Below, in pieces: positions 16,107 through 25,304 of a DNA stretch of 40,577 bases (positions are counted from its first letter, which is position 1; the number at the start of each line of letters is the position of its first letter). Source of the DNA: Hyphomicrobiales bacterium (GTDB lineage Bacteria; Pseudomonadota; Alphaproteobacteria; Rhizobiales; Beijerinckiaceae); NCBI GenBank assembly GCA_025362655.1, contig JANYFM010000023.1, forward strand, positions 1-40,577. Reading direction: 5' to 3'. The notes beneath the pieces were generated by a model. The model made no database searches. It was not told where the DNA came from and worked only from the letters and a program-made list of their open reading frames with translations. The position numbers and the translations under genes are program-made.

Positions 16107-17171
16107 ATGACAATAAGCACCGTAAAAGCCTCGCCTTTTTGGGCCAAAGACGTTCACGCGGACCGGCGGCCATTGCTGCTGGCGCGGGGCGCCATGATGG
16201 CGGCCTGGCGGCGGATATTCGAGGCGCGGGGTTTTGTCGAAGTGGAGACGGCGGCTTTGCAGGTGTCCCCCGGCAACGAGGCGCATATCCGCGCCTTTGC
16301 CACGGAACTGGTTGGCCCGGACGGCGGGCGTGGGAAGATGTATCTGCACGCCTCGCCGGAGTTCGCCTGCAAAAAACTGCTGGCGGCGGGGGAGGAGCGG
16401 ATTTTCTGCTTCGCGCGCGTGTTTCGCAACGGCGAGCGCGGCCCATTGCATCACCCCGAATTCACCATGCTGGAATGGTATCGGACCGGCGAAGATTATC
16501 AGCGATTGATCTGGGATTGCGGCGAATTGCTCGCGGCGGCCGCGCAGGCGGCGGGACGCCGGACCCTGACTTACAGGGGCGCCGAGGCCGACGCCTTCGC
16601 CGAGCCCGCGCGTCTCAGCGTGGCTGAGGCGTTCTCGCTTTATGCGGATATCGATTTGCTGGCGACACTGAACGGCGCGGTTCCCGACCGCGATGGCCTC
16701 GCCGCGCAATCGGGCAGCGCGGGAGTGCCTGCGGCGGATGACGATTCGTGGTCGGATATTTTCAGCAAAGTCTTGACGGCGCGGGTCGAGCCCCGGCTCG
16801 GATTCGGGCGCGCGACCGTGCTGATGGACTATCCGCTTTGCGAGGCGGCCCTCGCGCGGCCCAGCTCCCGCGATCCGCGGCTGGCCGAGCGGTTTGAGCT
16901 TTACGCCTGCGGTGTCGAACTCGCCAACGCCTTCGGTGAGCTGACCGAACCCTTGGAGCAAAGACGGCGCTTTGTGGAGGAAATGGACGAAAGCGGGCGC
17001 GTTTACGGTGAACGCTATCCGCTGGATGAGGATTTTCTGGCGGCGCTGGCGCACATGCCTCCGGCGTCGGGCATCGCGCTCGGCGTGGACCGGCTCGTAA
17101 TGCTGGCGACCGGCGCGGAACGGATCGAACAGGTCATGTGGACGCCGGTCACGCCGGCGGAGGCGCCATGA
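16107..17171 (+). CDS. epmA: EF-P--lysine ligase EpmA (GenX/PoxA/YjeA)
   Basis: A 354-residue class II lysyl-tRNA-synthetase-like enzyme without the anticodon-binding domain. It attaches (R)-beta-lysine to EF-P. Class II motif 2 is [13 protein letters not shown] with [12 protein letters not shown], and motif 3 is [12 protein letters not shown] near the C-terminus. The [16 protein letters not shown] region is also typical. It is slightly longer than the E. coli enzyme (325 residues). The start is ATG 16107, where the family N-terminus (SPFWAKD) begins shortly after. The stop overlaps epmB (ATGA), so the two are translationally coupled, and efp is divergent 118 bases away. Confidence 0.96.
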   Translation: MTISTVKASPFWAKDVHADRRPLLLARGAMMAAWRRIFEARGFVEVETAALQVSPGNEAHIRAFATELVGPDGGRGKMYLHASPEFACKKLLAAGEERIFCFARVFRNGERGPLHHPEFTMLEWYRTGEDYQRLIWDCGELLAAAAQAAGRRTLTYRGAEADAFAEPARLSVAEAFSLYADIDLLATLNGAVPDRDGLAAQSGSAGVPAADDDSWSDIFSKVLTARVEPRLGFGRATVLMDYPLCEAALARPSSRDPRLAERFELYACGVELANAFGELTEPLEQRRRFVEEMDESGRVYGERYPLDEDFLAALAHMPPASGIALGVDRLVMLATGAERIEQVMWTPVTPAEAP

Positions 17172-18235
17172 CCGCGCCGCCCAAAACGCTGCGCAGCGTC
17201 GAGGATATCGCCGCCGCCGGATTCGTTTCCAGCGGCGCGCGCGCGGCGCTTGAAAGAGTCACGGCCCGCTATGCGCTCGCCATCACGCCCGCGATTGCCG
17301 CGCTGATCGATAAAAGCGATCCCCATGACCCCATCGCGCGGCAATTCGTGCCGGGCGGGGAGGAACTCGAAATGGACGCCGGCGAGCTTGTTGATCCCAT
17401 TGGCGACAACGCGCATTCGCCGGTGGAGGGCATCGTGCATCGCTATCCCGACCGCGTGCTGCTGAAACCGATGTCGGTATGCCCGGTTTATTGCCGGTTT
17501 TGCTTTCGCCGCGAAAGCGTCGGCCCGGGCAAATCCCCTGCCCTGACGCCGCGGGCGATGTCACGCGCGCTCGATTACATCCGCGGCGATAGCAACATCC
17601 GGGAAGTCATTCTGACCGGCGGAGATCCCTTCGCCATGTCGCCGCGCCGTATCGGCGCAATGATGCGCGGCCTCGGCGGCATTGAGCATCTGAGAATCGC
17701 GCGTTTTCACACGCGTGTGCCCGCCGTCGATCCCGCGCGTGTGAGCGCGGAGATGATCCGCGCGCTGAAGCTGTTTCCGCGCGCTGTCTATGTGGCCCTG
17801 CACGTCAATCATCCCCGCGAGTTCAGCCCCGCGGCGCGGGAGGCCTGCGCGCGGATCGTCGATGCGGGAATTCCCATGCTGAGCCAGAGCGTGCTTCTGC
17901 GCGGCGTCAATGATTCCCTCGAAACGCTGGAGGCGCTGATGCGCGCCTGCGTCGAGCTGCGCATCAAGCCTTACTATCTCCACCACGCGGACCTCGCGCC
18001 GGGCACCGCGCATTTGCGCGTGCCGATTGAGGAGGGCCAGGCGCTCATGCGGGGCCTTCTGGGGCGGGTATCGGGGCTGGCCCAGCCCGCTTATGTGCTG
18101 GATATTCCCGGAGGCTATGGCAAATCCCCGGCGGGTCCGGGCTACCTGACAAGGCGGGACGGCAATCTGATCGTCGAGGATTTCCGCGGCGGCAGGCATA
18201 TCTATCCGCCGGGTCTTCCGGGCAAGCGCGAATGA
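17168..18235 (+). CDS. epmB: EF-P beta-lysylation protein EpmB (lysine 2,3-aminomutase-like radical SAM)
   Basis: A 355-residue radical SAM enzyme that converts L-alpha-lysine to (R)-beta-lysine for EpmA. The [4Fe-4S] motif CPVYCRFC gives Cys105, Cys109 and Cys112. The KamA-family signatures are present: DPIARQFVPGGEEL, SVCPVYCRFCFRRE, EVILTGGDPF, PYYLHHADLAPGTAHLRVPIEEG and the PLP-lysine region LDIPGGYGK. The ATG at 17168 overlaps the epmA stop by four bases. Its lack of the long C-terminal tail of clostridial aminomutases, and its context, favour EpmB over a catabolic lysine aminomutase. Confidence 0.95.
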   Translation: MTAPPKTLRSVEDIAAAGFVSSGARAALERVTARYALAITPAIAALIDKSDPHDPIARQFVPGGEELEMDAGELVDPIGDNAHSPVEGIVHRYPDRVLLKPMSVCPVYCRFCFRRESVGPGKSPALTPRAMSRALDYIRGDSNIREVILTGGDPFAMSPRRIGAMMRGLGGIEHLRIARFHTRVPAVDPARVSAEMIRALKLFPRAVYVALHVNHPREFSPAAREACARIVDAGIPMLSQSVLLRGVNDSLETLEALMRACVELRIKPYYLHHADLAPGTAHLRVPIEEGQALMRGLLGRVSGLAQPAYVLDIPGGYGKSPAGPGYLTRRDGNLIVEDFRGGRHIYPPGLPGKRE

Positions 18236-18307
18236 ATCGGCAATTTCCCGCTAAATGCGGGCGCCGCTGACATCAAACCGCCGCGACTCAGTTAGAAGAG
18301 CGGGGCC

Positions 18308-20749
18308 GTGTCCCCCCGGAGCCCCCGCTTGAGACGATTCAGCCGCCTGTTGCCCTTACTCCTGGCTTTGGCTTGCCTCGCGGCTTCACCCGCCGGCGCG
18401 CAAACCAATGCGCCGGCGCGTCCGGCCGCCGAAGCCGCCAAACAGCTCGATGGCGCGCGCGCCGCGCTCGATCAGATTGAGCGCGCTCTGCAACGCGCCG
18501 ATCTCGGCGACGCGGCGCTCCATGATTTGCGCGAGCGGCTTGCGCCTTTGGCGGAAGCGGCCAGAGCGCCGATTGAATCGCTCGCCCCGGAGCTTGACGC
18601 GGTGAAGGCGCGGCTGGAGCAGCTGGGGCCAAAGCCGGCGGAAAAAGCGCCGCCCGAGAGCGCCGAGGTTTCAGCGGAAAGAATCGATCAGCAAAAACAG
18701 TTCGACAACATCGACGCGGCGATCAAGCGCGCGCGGCTGCTGGCGGTTGAGATCGATCAGACCACCGACGCGGTCGCCGCGCGCCGGCGCGCATTGTTCA
18801 CACGGGCCTTGTTCACGCGCTCCTTCAGCATTTTCAGCCCCGAACTTTGGATTTCGGCCCTGAATGTGATTCCCGGCGAGGCCCGCGCCATGAAAACCGT
18901 CACCGCGGACTGGCTGTCCGGGCTGGCGGCGCGGCTGCAGGGCTGGCGCTTTGGCGCGATGGCGGCGCTGACGCTTTTGATCGCGGCGTTTTTCGTCTTT
19001 GTGCTGCGGATCGAGCGCCGGGTTATTTTTCGCGATCCCGCGGTTCACGATCCCGGCGATTTCAAAAAATCCATCGCCGCGCTTTGGGCGATGGCGGTGA
19101 CCGGTTCCATGCCGATTTTCGCGGCCCTTGCGTTTTTAGCGCTGATGCGCGCCTTCAATCTTGCCAATCCGCGCATGGAGCCGCTGACAGGGGCGGTTTT
19201 CGATCTGGTAACGCGCCTCTCCCTGACGATAGGCCTGACGCGGGGCCTGCTCGCGCCCAAACTGCCGAACTGGCGCCTTGTCGATGTATCCGAGGCCGCG
19301 GCGGCGTCCATAGGCAGGACGGCATTTTGGATCGTTGCGGTCTTTTCCGTCGGCAAGATTGGCGAGGCCTGCGCCGAGATTATCGTCGCCTCGCTGCCGG
19401 CGGTGATTGTTATGCGCGGCATAACCGCCATGGCTGTCGCTCTCATTCTCGCCTCCGGGCTCAGGGGTTTCGCCGCCGCGCCGGAGGACGACGAGTGCCT
19501 CGGCCCGGTCGTCGTGCGCAAACGCGATTGGCGCATGCCTCTGCGCGCCGCCGCATGGGCCGCGTTTGCGGGCATTTTGGCGGCGGCGCTGGTGGGCTAT
19601 GTCGCGCTGGCGTCTTTTCTGGCGGATCAGCTGGTTTGGACAGTCTTCGTCGGCAGCGTCTTGTTTTTGCTGACGCGGGTTTGCCAGCTTTCCATCTCGG
19701 CGGGCCTGCGTCCGCAGGCGAAATTCGGCCGCGCTGTCATGGCGAACACCGGCCTGCGCGGCGAAGCGCTGGATCAAATCGCCATTTTGCTTTCCGGCGC
19801 GGCCACGCTTGCGATGGTGATGACGGCGGCCATGCTGGCGCTGGCGCCATGGGGCATCGAATCCAATGATATGCTCGGAAATTTCCGCGCGGCCTTCTTT
19901 GGCTTCAAAGTCGGCGAAGTCACGATCTCGCTGTCCAGCATCATCATCTCCATTGTCGTTTTCGCCTCGTGCTGGGCGGCTGCGCGGGCTTTGCAGCGCT
20001 GGCTGGAATCAAGTTTTCTGCCGCTGACACAGCTCGATACGGGCCTGCGCAATTCAATTCGGACCAGCGTCGGCTATATCGGTTTTATCATCGCGGTTTC
20101 CCTCGCCCTCGGCTATCTCGGGCTAAGCTTCGAAAAACTGGCGATTGTCGCGGGGGCGCTTTCCGTCGGCATCGGTTTCGGCCTCCAATCCATCGTCAAT
20201 AACTTTGTCTCGGGACTCATTCTGCTTTGGGAGCGGGCGATCCGCGTCGGCGACTGGGTGGTGGTCGGAGACGAGCAGGGATACGTCCGGCGGATCAACG
20301 TGCGCTCGACGGAGATCGAAACTTTTGACCGCGCGACGATGATCGTGCCCAATTCCAGCCTCGTCAGCGGCGTGGTGAAAAACTGGGTGCGCAACGACCG
20401 CGTAGGACGGATCAAAAATTCCGTGGCGGTGAACATCGGCGCCGATCCCGAAAAGGTCCGCGACGCGCTGCTCGCCTGCGCCTGCGGCCACGAGCTCATT
20501 CTCAAAGCGCCCGCGCCGCAGGTGATGTTCATTTCGATGACGGACAATATGCTGCGCTTCGATCTTGTCTCCTTCGTCGAGGATGTGGAGCGGGCCGGCC
20601 GCATCAAGAGCGATCTCAATTTTGCGATTTTCAAAAGCTTCGGCGACGCCGGGCTCGATTTGCTGACAACCCCCCTCTCGCCGCCGCCGACCATGACCGG
20701 ACTTGACCGGGCCGAGAGCCTCGTGGCTCGCAGCGCCATCCGGGAATAA
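18308..20749 (+). CDS. Large mechanosensitive channel, MscS family with DUF3772-like periplasmic domain
   Basis: An 813-residue membrane protein. A signal peptide (1-31, ending SPAGAQ) is followed by a helical, Glu/Ala-rich periplasmic domain (about 32-170) of the DUF3772 type. About ten hydrophobic segments follow from residue 197. The MscS core begins near 595: the pore helix has LAIVAGALSVGIGFGLQ and the beta domain has NNFVSGLILLWERAIRVGDWVVV, then VRSTEIETFDRATMIVPNS. It would open on membrane tension and release solutes during osmotic downshock. The start is GTG 18308 with GAAGAG upstream. A weak hairpin CCCGC-TAAAT-GCGGG lies at 18247-18261 after epmB. It lies 31 bases before the CAP lipoprotein gene. 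Confidence 0.92.
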   Translation: MSPRSPRLRRFSRLLPLLLALACLAASPAGAQTNAPARPAAEAAKQLDGARAALDQIERALQRADLGDAALHDLRERLAPLAEAARAPIESLAPELDAVKARLEQLGPKPAEKAPPESAEVSAERIDQQKQFDNIDAAIKRARLLAVEIDQTTDAVAARRRALFTRALFTRSFSIFSPELWISALNVIPGEARAMKTVTADWLSGLAARLQGWRFGAMAALTLLIAAFFVFVLRIERRVIFRDPAVHDPGDFKKSIAALWAMAVTGSMPIFAALAFLALMRAFNLANPRMEPLTGAVFDLVTRLSLTIGLTRGLLAPKLPNWRLVDVSEAAAASIGRTAFWIVAVFSVGKIGEACAEIIVASLPAVIVMRGITAMAVALILASGLRGFAAAPEDDECLGPVVVRKRDWRMPLRAAAWAAFAGILAAALVGYVALASFLADQLVWTVFVGSVLFLLTRVCQLSISAGLRPQAKFGRAVMANTGLRGEALDQIAILLSGAATLAMVMTAAMLALAPWGIESNDMLGNFRAAFFGFKVGEVTISLSSIIISIVVFASCWAAARALQRWLESSFLPLTQLDTGLRNSIRTSVGYIGFIIAVSLALGYLGLSFEKLAIVAGALSVGIGFGLQSIVNNFVSGLILLWERAIRVGDWVVVGDEQGYVRRINVRSTEIETFDRATMIVPNSSLVSGVVKNWVRNDRVGRIKNSVAVNIGADPEKVRDALLACACGHELILKAPAPQVMFISMTDNMLRFDLVSFVEDVERAGRIKSDLNFAIFKSFGDAGLDLLTTPLSPPPTMTGLDRAESLVARSAIRE

Positions 20750-20780
20750 GGCGCGGGATGAACGCCACGGACCGCCGCTC

Positions 20781-21284
20781 ATGACCTGCATCGCATTCCT
20801 GGCAGCCTTCGGCGCCGCGGTTTCCGGCTGCGCGGAGGACAGCCCCCCGGCGGCCGCGCGCGGCGCGCCGGCTTTCTATCAAAACCTCGACAATGCCGGG
20901 GCCCGGGTCGATGCGATCGCGGCGCGCGATATTATATCCGTCTATAGGGTCAACCACGGGCTTGCAGCGGTCGCCGTCGATCCGCAGCTGCAACGCGAAG
21001 CCGAGACCCAGGCGGCGGCCATGGCGCGGGCAAATGCGGCGAGCCCAGGCATTCGCGGCAGCCTCAAATCGAGGCTTGCCGCCGCCGGTCTGCCGCGCGC
21101 AGCGGCGGCGGAAAACGTTTCCGCAGGTTACCGCACCCTCGCCGAAGCTTTTTCCGGCTGGCGCCAATCGCCGCCCCACGATGCCAATATGCTCAATCCA
21201 AAAATGCGAAAAATAGGAATTGCAACCGTCTGGTCCCCGGATTCGAAGTATCGGGTTTTTTGGGCGCTCGTGCTGACGGATTGA
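20781..21284 (+). CDS. CAP (SCP/PR1) domain lipoprotein
   Basis: A 167-residue exported protein with a short lipoprotein signal, lipobox VSGC and Cys17. Residues 40-167 form a CAP/SCP domain: RVNHGLAAVAVDPQLQREAE, AAENVSAGY, then SPPHDANMLNPKMRKIGIA with the family His and nearby acidic residue, and a final YRVFWALVLTD strand. The function of bacterial CAP proteins is mostly unknown; binding or envelope roles are proposed. The chosen ATG 20781 gives a proper signal; the longer frame from 20703 overlaps the channel gene. It is probably co-transcribed with the channel gene. Confidence 0.88.
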   Translation: MTCIAFLAAFGAAVSGCAEDSPPAAARGAPAFYQNLDNAGARVDAIAARDIISVYRVNHGLAAVAVDPQLQREAETQAAAMARANAASPGIRGSLKSRLAAAGLPRAAAAENVSAGYRTLAEAFSGWRQSPPHDANMLNPKMRKIGIATVWSPDSKYRVFWALVLTD

Positions 21285-21331
21285 GCGGGCGGCGCACGCA
21301 TGTGACAGGTATCGCCAGCGCCAATTAAAAA

Positions 21332-21369
21332 TGCCTAAAAATTCATCAAATTTGATGATTTATTAGGCA
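21332..21369. promoter_or_regulatory. 38-bp near-perfect palindrome upstream of glnK
   Basis: The two 19-base arms, starting TGCCTAA and ending TTAGGCA, are complementary except at two symmetric positions. The central ATCAAATTTGAT is perfect. It is AT-rich inside a GC-rich region and lies 81 bases before the sigma-54-type site. This is a usual distance for an enhancer bound by an NtrC-type activator. It does not match the standard NtrC site (TGCACC-N-GGTGCA), so another dimeric regulator is possible. No T-run follows, so it is a poor terminator for the CAP gene. Confidence 0.7.
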
Positions 21370-21449
21370 GAATTCCCGCGAATTTCCCTGCTTTTCTCAG
21401 CCCGGTAATTTTTGGTTAAGTTGCAAAGGATTCAGCGCGGAGGAGAATC

Positions 21450-21465
21450 TGGCACGGGTCTTGTT
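21450..21465 (+). promoter_or_regulatory. Sigma-54-type promoter of glnK-amtB
   Basis: TGGCACG-GGTC-TTGTT matches the -24/-12 consensus TGGCACG-N4-TTGCW with the correct spacing. There is one mismatch, C to T in the -12 element. It lies about 100 bases before glnK. RpoN/NtrC control of glnK-amtB under nitrogen limitation is well established in proteobacteria. Confidence 0.72.
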
Positions 21466-21468
21466 TAA

Positions 21469-21903
<435 letters not shown>

Positions 21904-21932
21904 TCCTTATTCCAAATTCCAGGAGTCCAACA

Positions 21933-23423
21933 ATGTACCGTCTTCCCTCCCGAGGGGCCGCGCTTGGTTTGGCCGGCCTCGCCCTCTTTTTGATGTCCGG
22001 CAGCGCCTTTGCCGAAGATGCCGCCGCCGTCGTGGCGCCGGTGCCCAACAAGGGAGACACCGCCTGGCTGCTGGTCTCCACCGCGCTGGTGCTGATGATG
22101 TCGGTCCCCGGCCTTGCGCTTTTCTACGGCGGCCTTGTCCGCACGAAGAACATGCTGTCGGTGCTTTCCCAAGTGTTCATGATCGTTTCCCTCGTCTCCG
22201 TGATCTGGGTCCTCTATGGCTACTCGCTGACCTTTACCGAGGGCGGCGGAACGCTCAACGCCTTCATCGGCGGGTTCTCGCGGGTGTTCCTGAAAGGCAT
22301 GACGCCGGATTCCACGGCGGCAACCTTCTCGAATGGCGTGGTTGTTCCGGAACTCGCCTATATGGCCTTCCAGATGACGTTCGCATGCATCACGCCCGCC
22401 CTCATCGTCGGCGCTTTCGCCGAACGGATAAAGTTTTCGGCTGTTTTGGTCTTCGTGCTTCTCTGGGTGACGCTCATCTATTTCCCGATCGCGCATTCAG
22501 TCTGGTACTGGGCGGGCCCGGACGCCATCGCTGACGCCGCCAAGGCGCTGGCCGCCGCAACGGACGATGCGGCCAAGAAAGTCGCGCAGGACGCGCTGGA
22601 TGCTGTCAACGCCAATGCCGGCTACCTCCAGCAGCTTGGCGCGCTTGATTTTGCCGGCGGCACTGTCGTGCACATCAACGCGGGCATCGCCGGCCTCGTC
22701 GGGGCCCTGATGCTTGGCAAGCGTGTCGGCTACGGGCGTGAGGCCATGGCGCCGCACTCGCTGACCATGACCATGATCGGCGCTTCGCTGCTCTGGGTCG
22801 GCTGGTTCGGTTTCAACGCCGGATCGAATCTTGAGGCCAACGGCACCACAGCGCTGGCCTTTGTGAACACCTTTGTCGCGACGGCCGCCGCCGCCATGTC
22901 CTGGCTGTTTGTGGAATGGGCCACAAAAGGCAAGCCGTCGCTGCTGGGCATGGTTTCCGGCGCCGTTGCCGGCTTGGTGGCGGTGACACCCGCCTCCGGC
23001 TATGCGGGCCCGATGGGCGCGCTGGTTCTCGGGCTGGTGGTCAGCCCCGCCTGCTTCTTCTTCGTTTCCACGGTGAAGAACAAGTTCGGCTATGACGACG
23101 CGCTCGATGTGTTCGGCGTGCATTGCATTGGCGGCATCATCGGCGCTATCGGCACCGGCATTCTCGTCGCGCCCTACCTTGGCGGCGTCGGGCTCACCAG
23201 CTACGAAATCAAGCCGGGCGCCGGCTCGCCGGGCGAATATGTGATGGCGGCGCAGGTTCTAATCCAGATCAAAGCGGTTCTCTACACGCTCGTCTGGTCC
23301 GGCGTCGGGTCGGCCATTCTCTACAAGCTGATCGACCTGACCATCGGCCTGCGCGTCGGCAAGGACGCCGAACGCGAAGGCCTGGACGTCTCCGAGCATG
23401 GCGAGCGCGCTTACAACTACTGA
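21933..23423 (+). CDS. amtB: Ammonium transporter AmtB
   Basis: A 496-residue ammonium channel with a cleavable signal peptide (to about residue 27, GSAFA) and 11 transmembrane segments. Family marks are FYGGLVRTKNMLSVL, DFAGGTVVHINAG near residue 238 (signature Asp and first pore His) and FGVHCIGGIIG near 394 (second pore His). A hydrophilic insert rich in Ala/Asp/Lys (ADAAKALAAATDDAAKK, about 195-215) precedes the signature and is longer than in E. coli AmtB. AGGAG stands nine bases before the ATG. A strong terminator follows. Confidence 0.97.
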   Translation: MYRLPSRGAALGLAGLALFLMSGSAFAEDAAAVVAPVPNKGDTAWLLVSTALVLMMSVPGLALFYGGLVRTKNMLSVLSQVFMIVSLVSVIWVLYGYSLTFTEGGGTLNAFIGGFSRVFLKGMTPDSTAATFSNGVVVPELAYMAFQMTFACITPALIVGAFAERIKFSAVLVFVLLWVTLIYFPIAHSVWYWAGPDAIADAAKALAAATDDAAKKVAQDALDAVNANAGYLQQLGALDFAGGTVVHINAGIAGLVGALMLGKRVGYGREAMAPHSLTMTMIGASLLWVGWFGFNAGSNLEANGTTALAFVNTFVATAAAAMSWLFVEWATKGKPSLLGMVSGAVAGLVAVTPASGYAGPMGALVLGLVVSPACFFFVSTVKNKFGYDDALDVFGVHCIGGIIGAIGTGILVAPYLGGVGLTSYEIKPGAGSPGEYVMAAQVLIQIKAVLYTLVWSGVGSAILYKLIDLTIGLRVGKDAEREGLDVSEHGERAYNY

Positions 23424-23441
23424 GCCGCCGCTGAAAACAAG

Positions 23442-23475
23442 ACGGCCGGAGCGTTCACCGCTCCGGCCGTTTTTT
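23442..23475 (+). terminator. Rho-independent terminator of glnK-amtB
   Basis: ACGGCCGGAGCG pairs perfectly with CGCTCCGGCCGT around a five-base loop and runs straight into a T-tract (23470-23475). It lies 19 bases after the amtB stop and before the convergent glutamine amidotransferase gene. Confidence 0.93.
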
Positions 23476-23494
23476 ATTGCCATGGAGGCGCGCG

Positions 23495-24217
23495 TCAGGC
23501 GGCGATTTTTTCCGCGCCGACCCATTTGCCGAGAAAGTCGGATGTCCATCGGAAGATGGCCCGGTCATGCTGATACCAGCCGTCGCGGTGATCCTCGGCC
23601 GGCCTCGCGCCCGGCGCGGCCATCCGGTCGGCCGCGCGCACGGTCCAGCGGCACAGCATCGCGAAAGTCACTTCGGGGTGGAATTGCAACGCAAAGGCTT
23701 TTGCGCCGTATTGGCAGGCCTGCACGCCGAAATCATCGCCCCGCGCCAGCAGGGTCGCTCCATCCGGGAGATCGAAGCCCTCGCGGTGCCATTGATAGAC
23801 GTGATCGGGAAAAGGCGAATCGCACACCGCGCTGCCCTCCGCGGTCGCCTCCACGCGATAGTAGCCGATCTCGGCCCGTCCATCATCGTGCGCATAGACG
23901 CGATGGCCGAGGTGCCGCGCCATCATCTGCGCGCCGAGGCAGACGCCTAGAAAAGGCTTGCCCTCTTTCAGCGGCACGCCGATCCAGTCGATCTCGTCCT
24001 TGATATAGCTGTCGGGATCGTTGGCGCTCATCGGCCCGCCGAAAATCATCGCGCCGGAATGGCCAGCCAGGGTCCGCGGGAGCGTGTCTCCAAACCGGGG
24101 CCGGCGGACGTCGAGGCGGTATCCGCGCTGGGTCAGCAGCCCGCCGATGCGGCCCGGCGTTGAATGCTCCTGATGAAGCACAACAAGAATAGGCGGCAGA
24201 TGCGTCATCTCGGGCAT
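23495..24217 (-). CDS. Class I glutamine amidotransferase (GMP synthase-like domain)
   Basis: A 240-residue stand-alone class I amidotransferase that would release ammonia from glutamine or act on a related gamma-glutamyl compound. The nucleophile is Cys93 in GVCLGAQMMA, with His180 and Glu182 in ALQFHPEV completing the triad. The oxyanion strand is GAMIFGGPMSAND. No partner synthetase domain or gene is nearby. Stand-alone family members in proteobacteria include gamma-glutamyl hydrolases and orphan enzymes, so the acceptor is unknown. ATG 24217 with AGGA seven bases upstream is preferred over a longer frame to 24265. Its position beside glnK-amtB hints at nitrogen metabolism but is not proof. 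Confidence 0.9.
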   Translation of the reverse strand: MPEMTHLPPILVVLHQEHSTPGRIGGLLTQRGYRLDVRRPRFGDTLPRTLAGHSGAMIFGGPMSANDPDSYIKDEIDWIGVPLKEGKPFLGVCLGAQMMARHLGHRVYAHDDGRAEIGYYRVEATAEGSAVCDSPFPDHVYQWHREGFDLPDGATLLARGDDFGVQACQYGAKAFALQFHPEVTFAMLCRWTVRAADRMAAPGARPAEDHRDGWYQHDRAIFRWTSDFLGKWVGAEKIAA

Positions 24218-24272
24218 GGCGGGTCCTGTGCGCGCGCTCTGGCATAGTCGCGCGCGAATCGTCACAAAATGT

Positions 24273-25061
24273 TTAAGCGGCGCGCCGCCGCGCCTGAAAA
24301 CGCAGAACGAGCGGCAGCAGAAGCGCGTTAGGCACGAACGGCAGCAGTTTCACCAGCAATTTGTTTGCCAGCCCCGGAACGACGCGCCGCCGGCCGGCCA
24401 TCAGGCCCGCATAGCCGGCCTCGGCAACAGCCATGGCGCTCATTCCAGGCAGGGATGCAAGCCCGGCGGCATCGATGCGGGCGCGTTCCTGAAAGCCGGT
24501 GCGGGTGATGCCCGGGCAGAGCGCGGTGACGCTTACCCCGCTTGCCGCCAGCTCCGCGCCGAGCGCCGCCGAAAAAGAAACGACATAGGCTTTGGAAGCA
24601 TAATAAACCGCCATGCCCGGACCCGGCAAAAATGCCGCGATGGACGCGACATTGAGAATGCGGCCGCGCGCGGCGATGATGCCGGGCAGAAACCGCAGCG
24701 TCAGTTCGGTCAGCGCCCGGATATTCAAATCGGTTATTTCGATCTGCTCGGCGGGATCATAGCCTTGCGCCAGGCCGGCGAGGCCGAACCCGGCATTGTT
24801 GACGAGAATTTCAACGCCCGCGTCATTCGCCGCCAGCGCCTCCGCAAGCCCGGCGCAAGCGCCGGGAACGGCGAGGTCCAGCGCGATCACTATCGGCCTC
24901 GGCTTTCCGGAACCCTGTATCTCATCCGCCAGCGCCTCCAGTTTTTGCGCGTTGCGGGCGACAAGCGCGAGATCGTGCCCGCGGCTGGCAAACACCCGCG
25001 CAAGGTCCGCCCCGATGCCGCCGGACGCGCCGGTGATCAGAGTGATGCGACGCGCGGTCAT
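24273..25061 (-). CDS. Short-chain dehydrogenase/reductase (SDR)
   Basis: A 262-residue classical SDR. TGASGGIG at residues 10-17 binds NAD(P), NNAG is at 88-91, Ser140 and YYASK (Tyr153, Lys157) form the catalytic set, and CPGITRTGF follows the substrate loop. A C-terminal extension (PGLANKLLVKLLPFVPNALLLPLVLRF) is hydrophobic and resembles SDRs that associate with membranes or lipids. The start is ATG 25061; the frame is open to 25241 but the family N-terminus begins at 25061. It lies 55 bases before the amidotransferase gene on the same strand. The substrate is unknown. Confidence 0.9.
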   Translation of the reverse strand: MTARRITLITGASGGIGADLARVFASRGHDLALVARNAQKLEALADEIQGSGKPRPIVIALDLAVPGACAGLAEALAANDAGVEILVNNAGFGLAGLAQGYDPAEQIEITDLNIRALTELTLRFLPGIIAARGRILNVASIAAFLPGPGMAVYYASKAYVVSFSAALGAELAASGVSVTALCPGITRTGFQERARIDAAGLASLPGMSAMAVAEAGYAGLMAGRRRVVPGLANKLLVKLLPFVPNALLLPLVLRFQARRRAA

Positions 25062-25304
25062 GCCGCCGCCAAACAGATGCCAAAGCGCCGGCCTGGAATG
25101 CCGCGCGTCTCCGGGCGGGCGAAAAACCATTTCAATGTTTTGAACATCCTCATTATCCAATGCGCCGCCGCACAGCGGCCTTGGGAAATTTCCCGATAAA
25201 ACACACCGCCGCAAACGCGCGCACAACGGTAAATTAACCATAAGCTGAAATAAAGTGATTGTTAACTAATTCAAGTCGTTATCCGTCATCCGGTTCGTAA
25301 AAAT
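25062..25304. other. Divergent intergenic region between SDR and export-lipoprotein genes
   Basis: No gene was found. It holds a perfect 12-base palindrome GGGAAATTTCCC (25183-25194) and a CtrA-type half-site TTAACCAT (25234-25241) with a further GTTAAC at 25261-25266. The AT-rich stretch 25230-25275 is the likely promoter area for the export gene. None of these sites is complete enough to name a regulator. Confidence 0.45.

Noticed and set aside
15989-16147. Longer efp reading frame to 16147
   Set aside because: GTG 15988 has AAAGGA upstream, places the modified lysine at residue 34 and gives the normal family length.
25234-25266. TTAACCAT and GTTAAC as a CtrA box before the export gene
   Set aside because: Only half-sites are present; no TTAA-N7-TTAA arrangement exists there.
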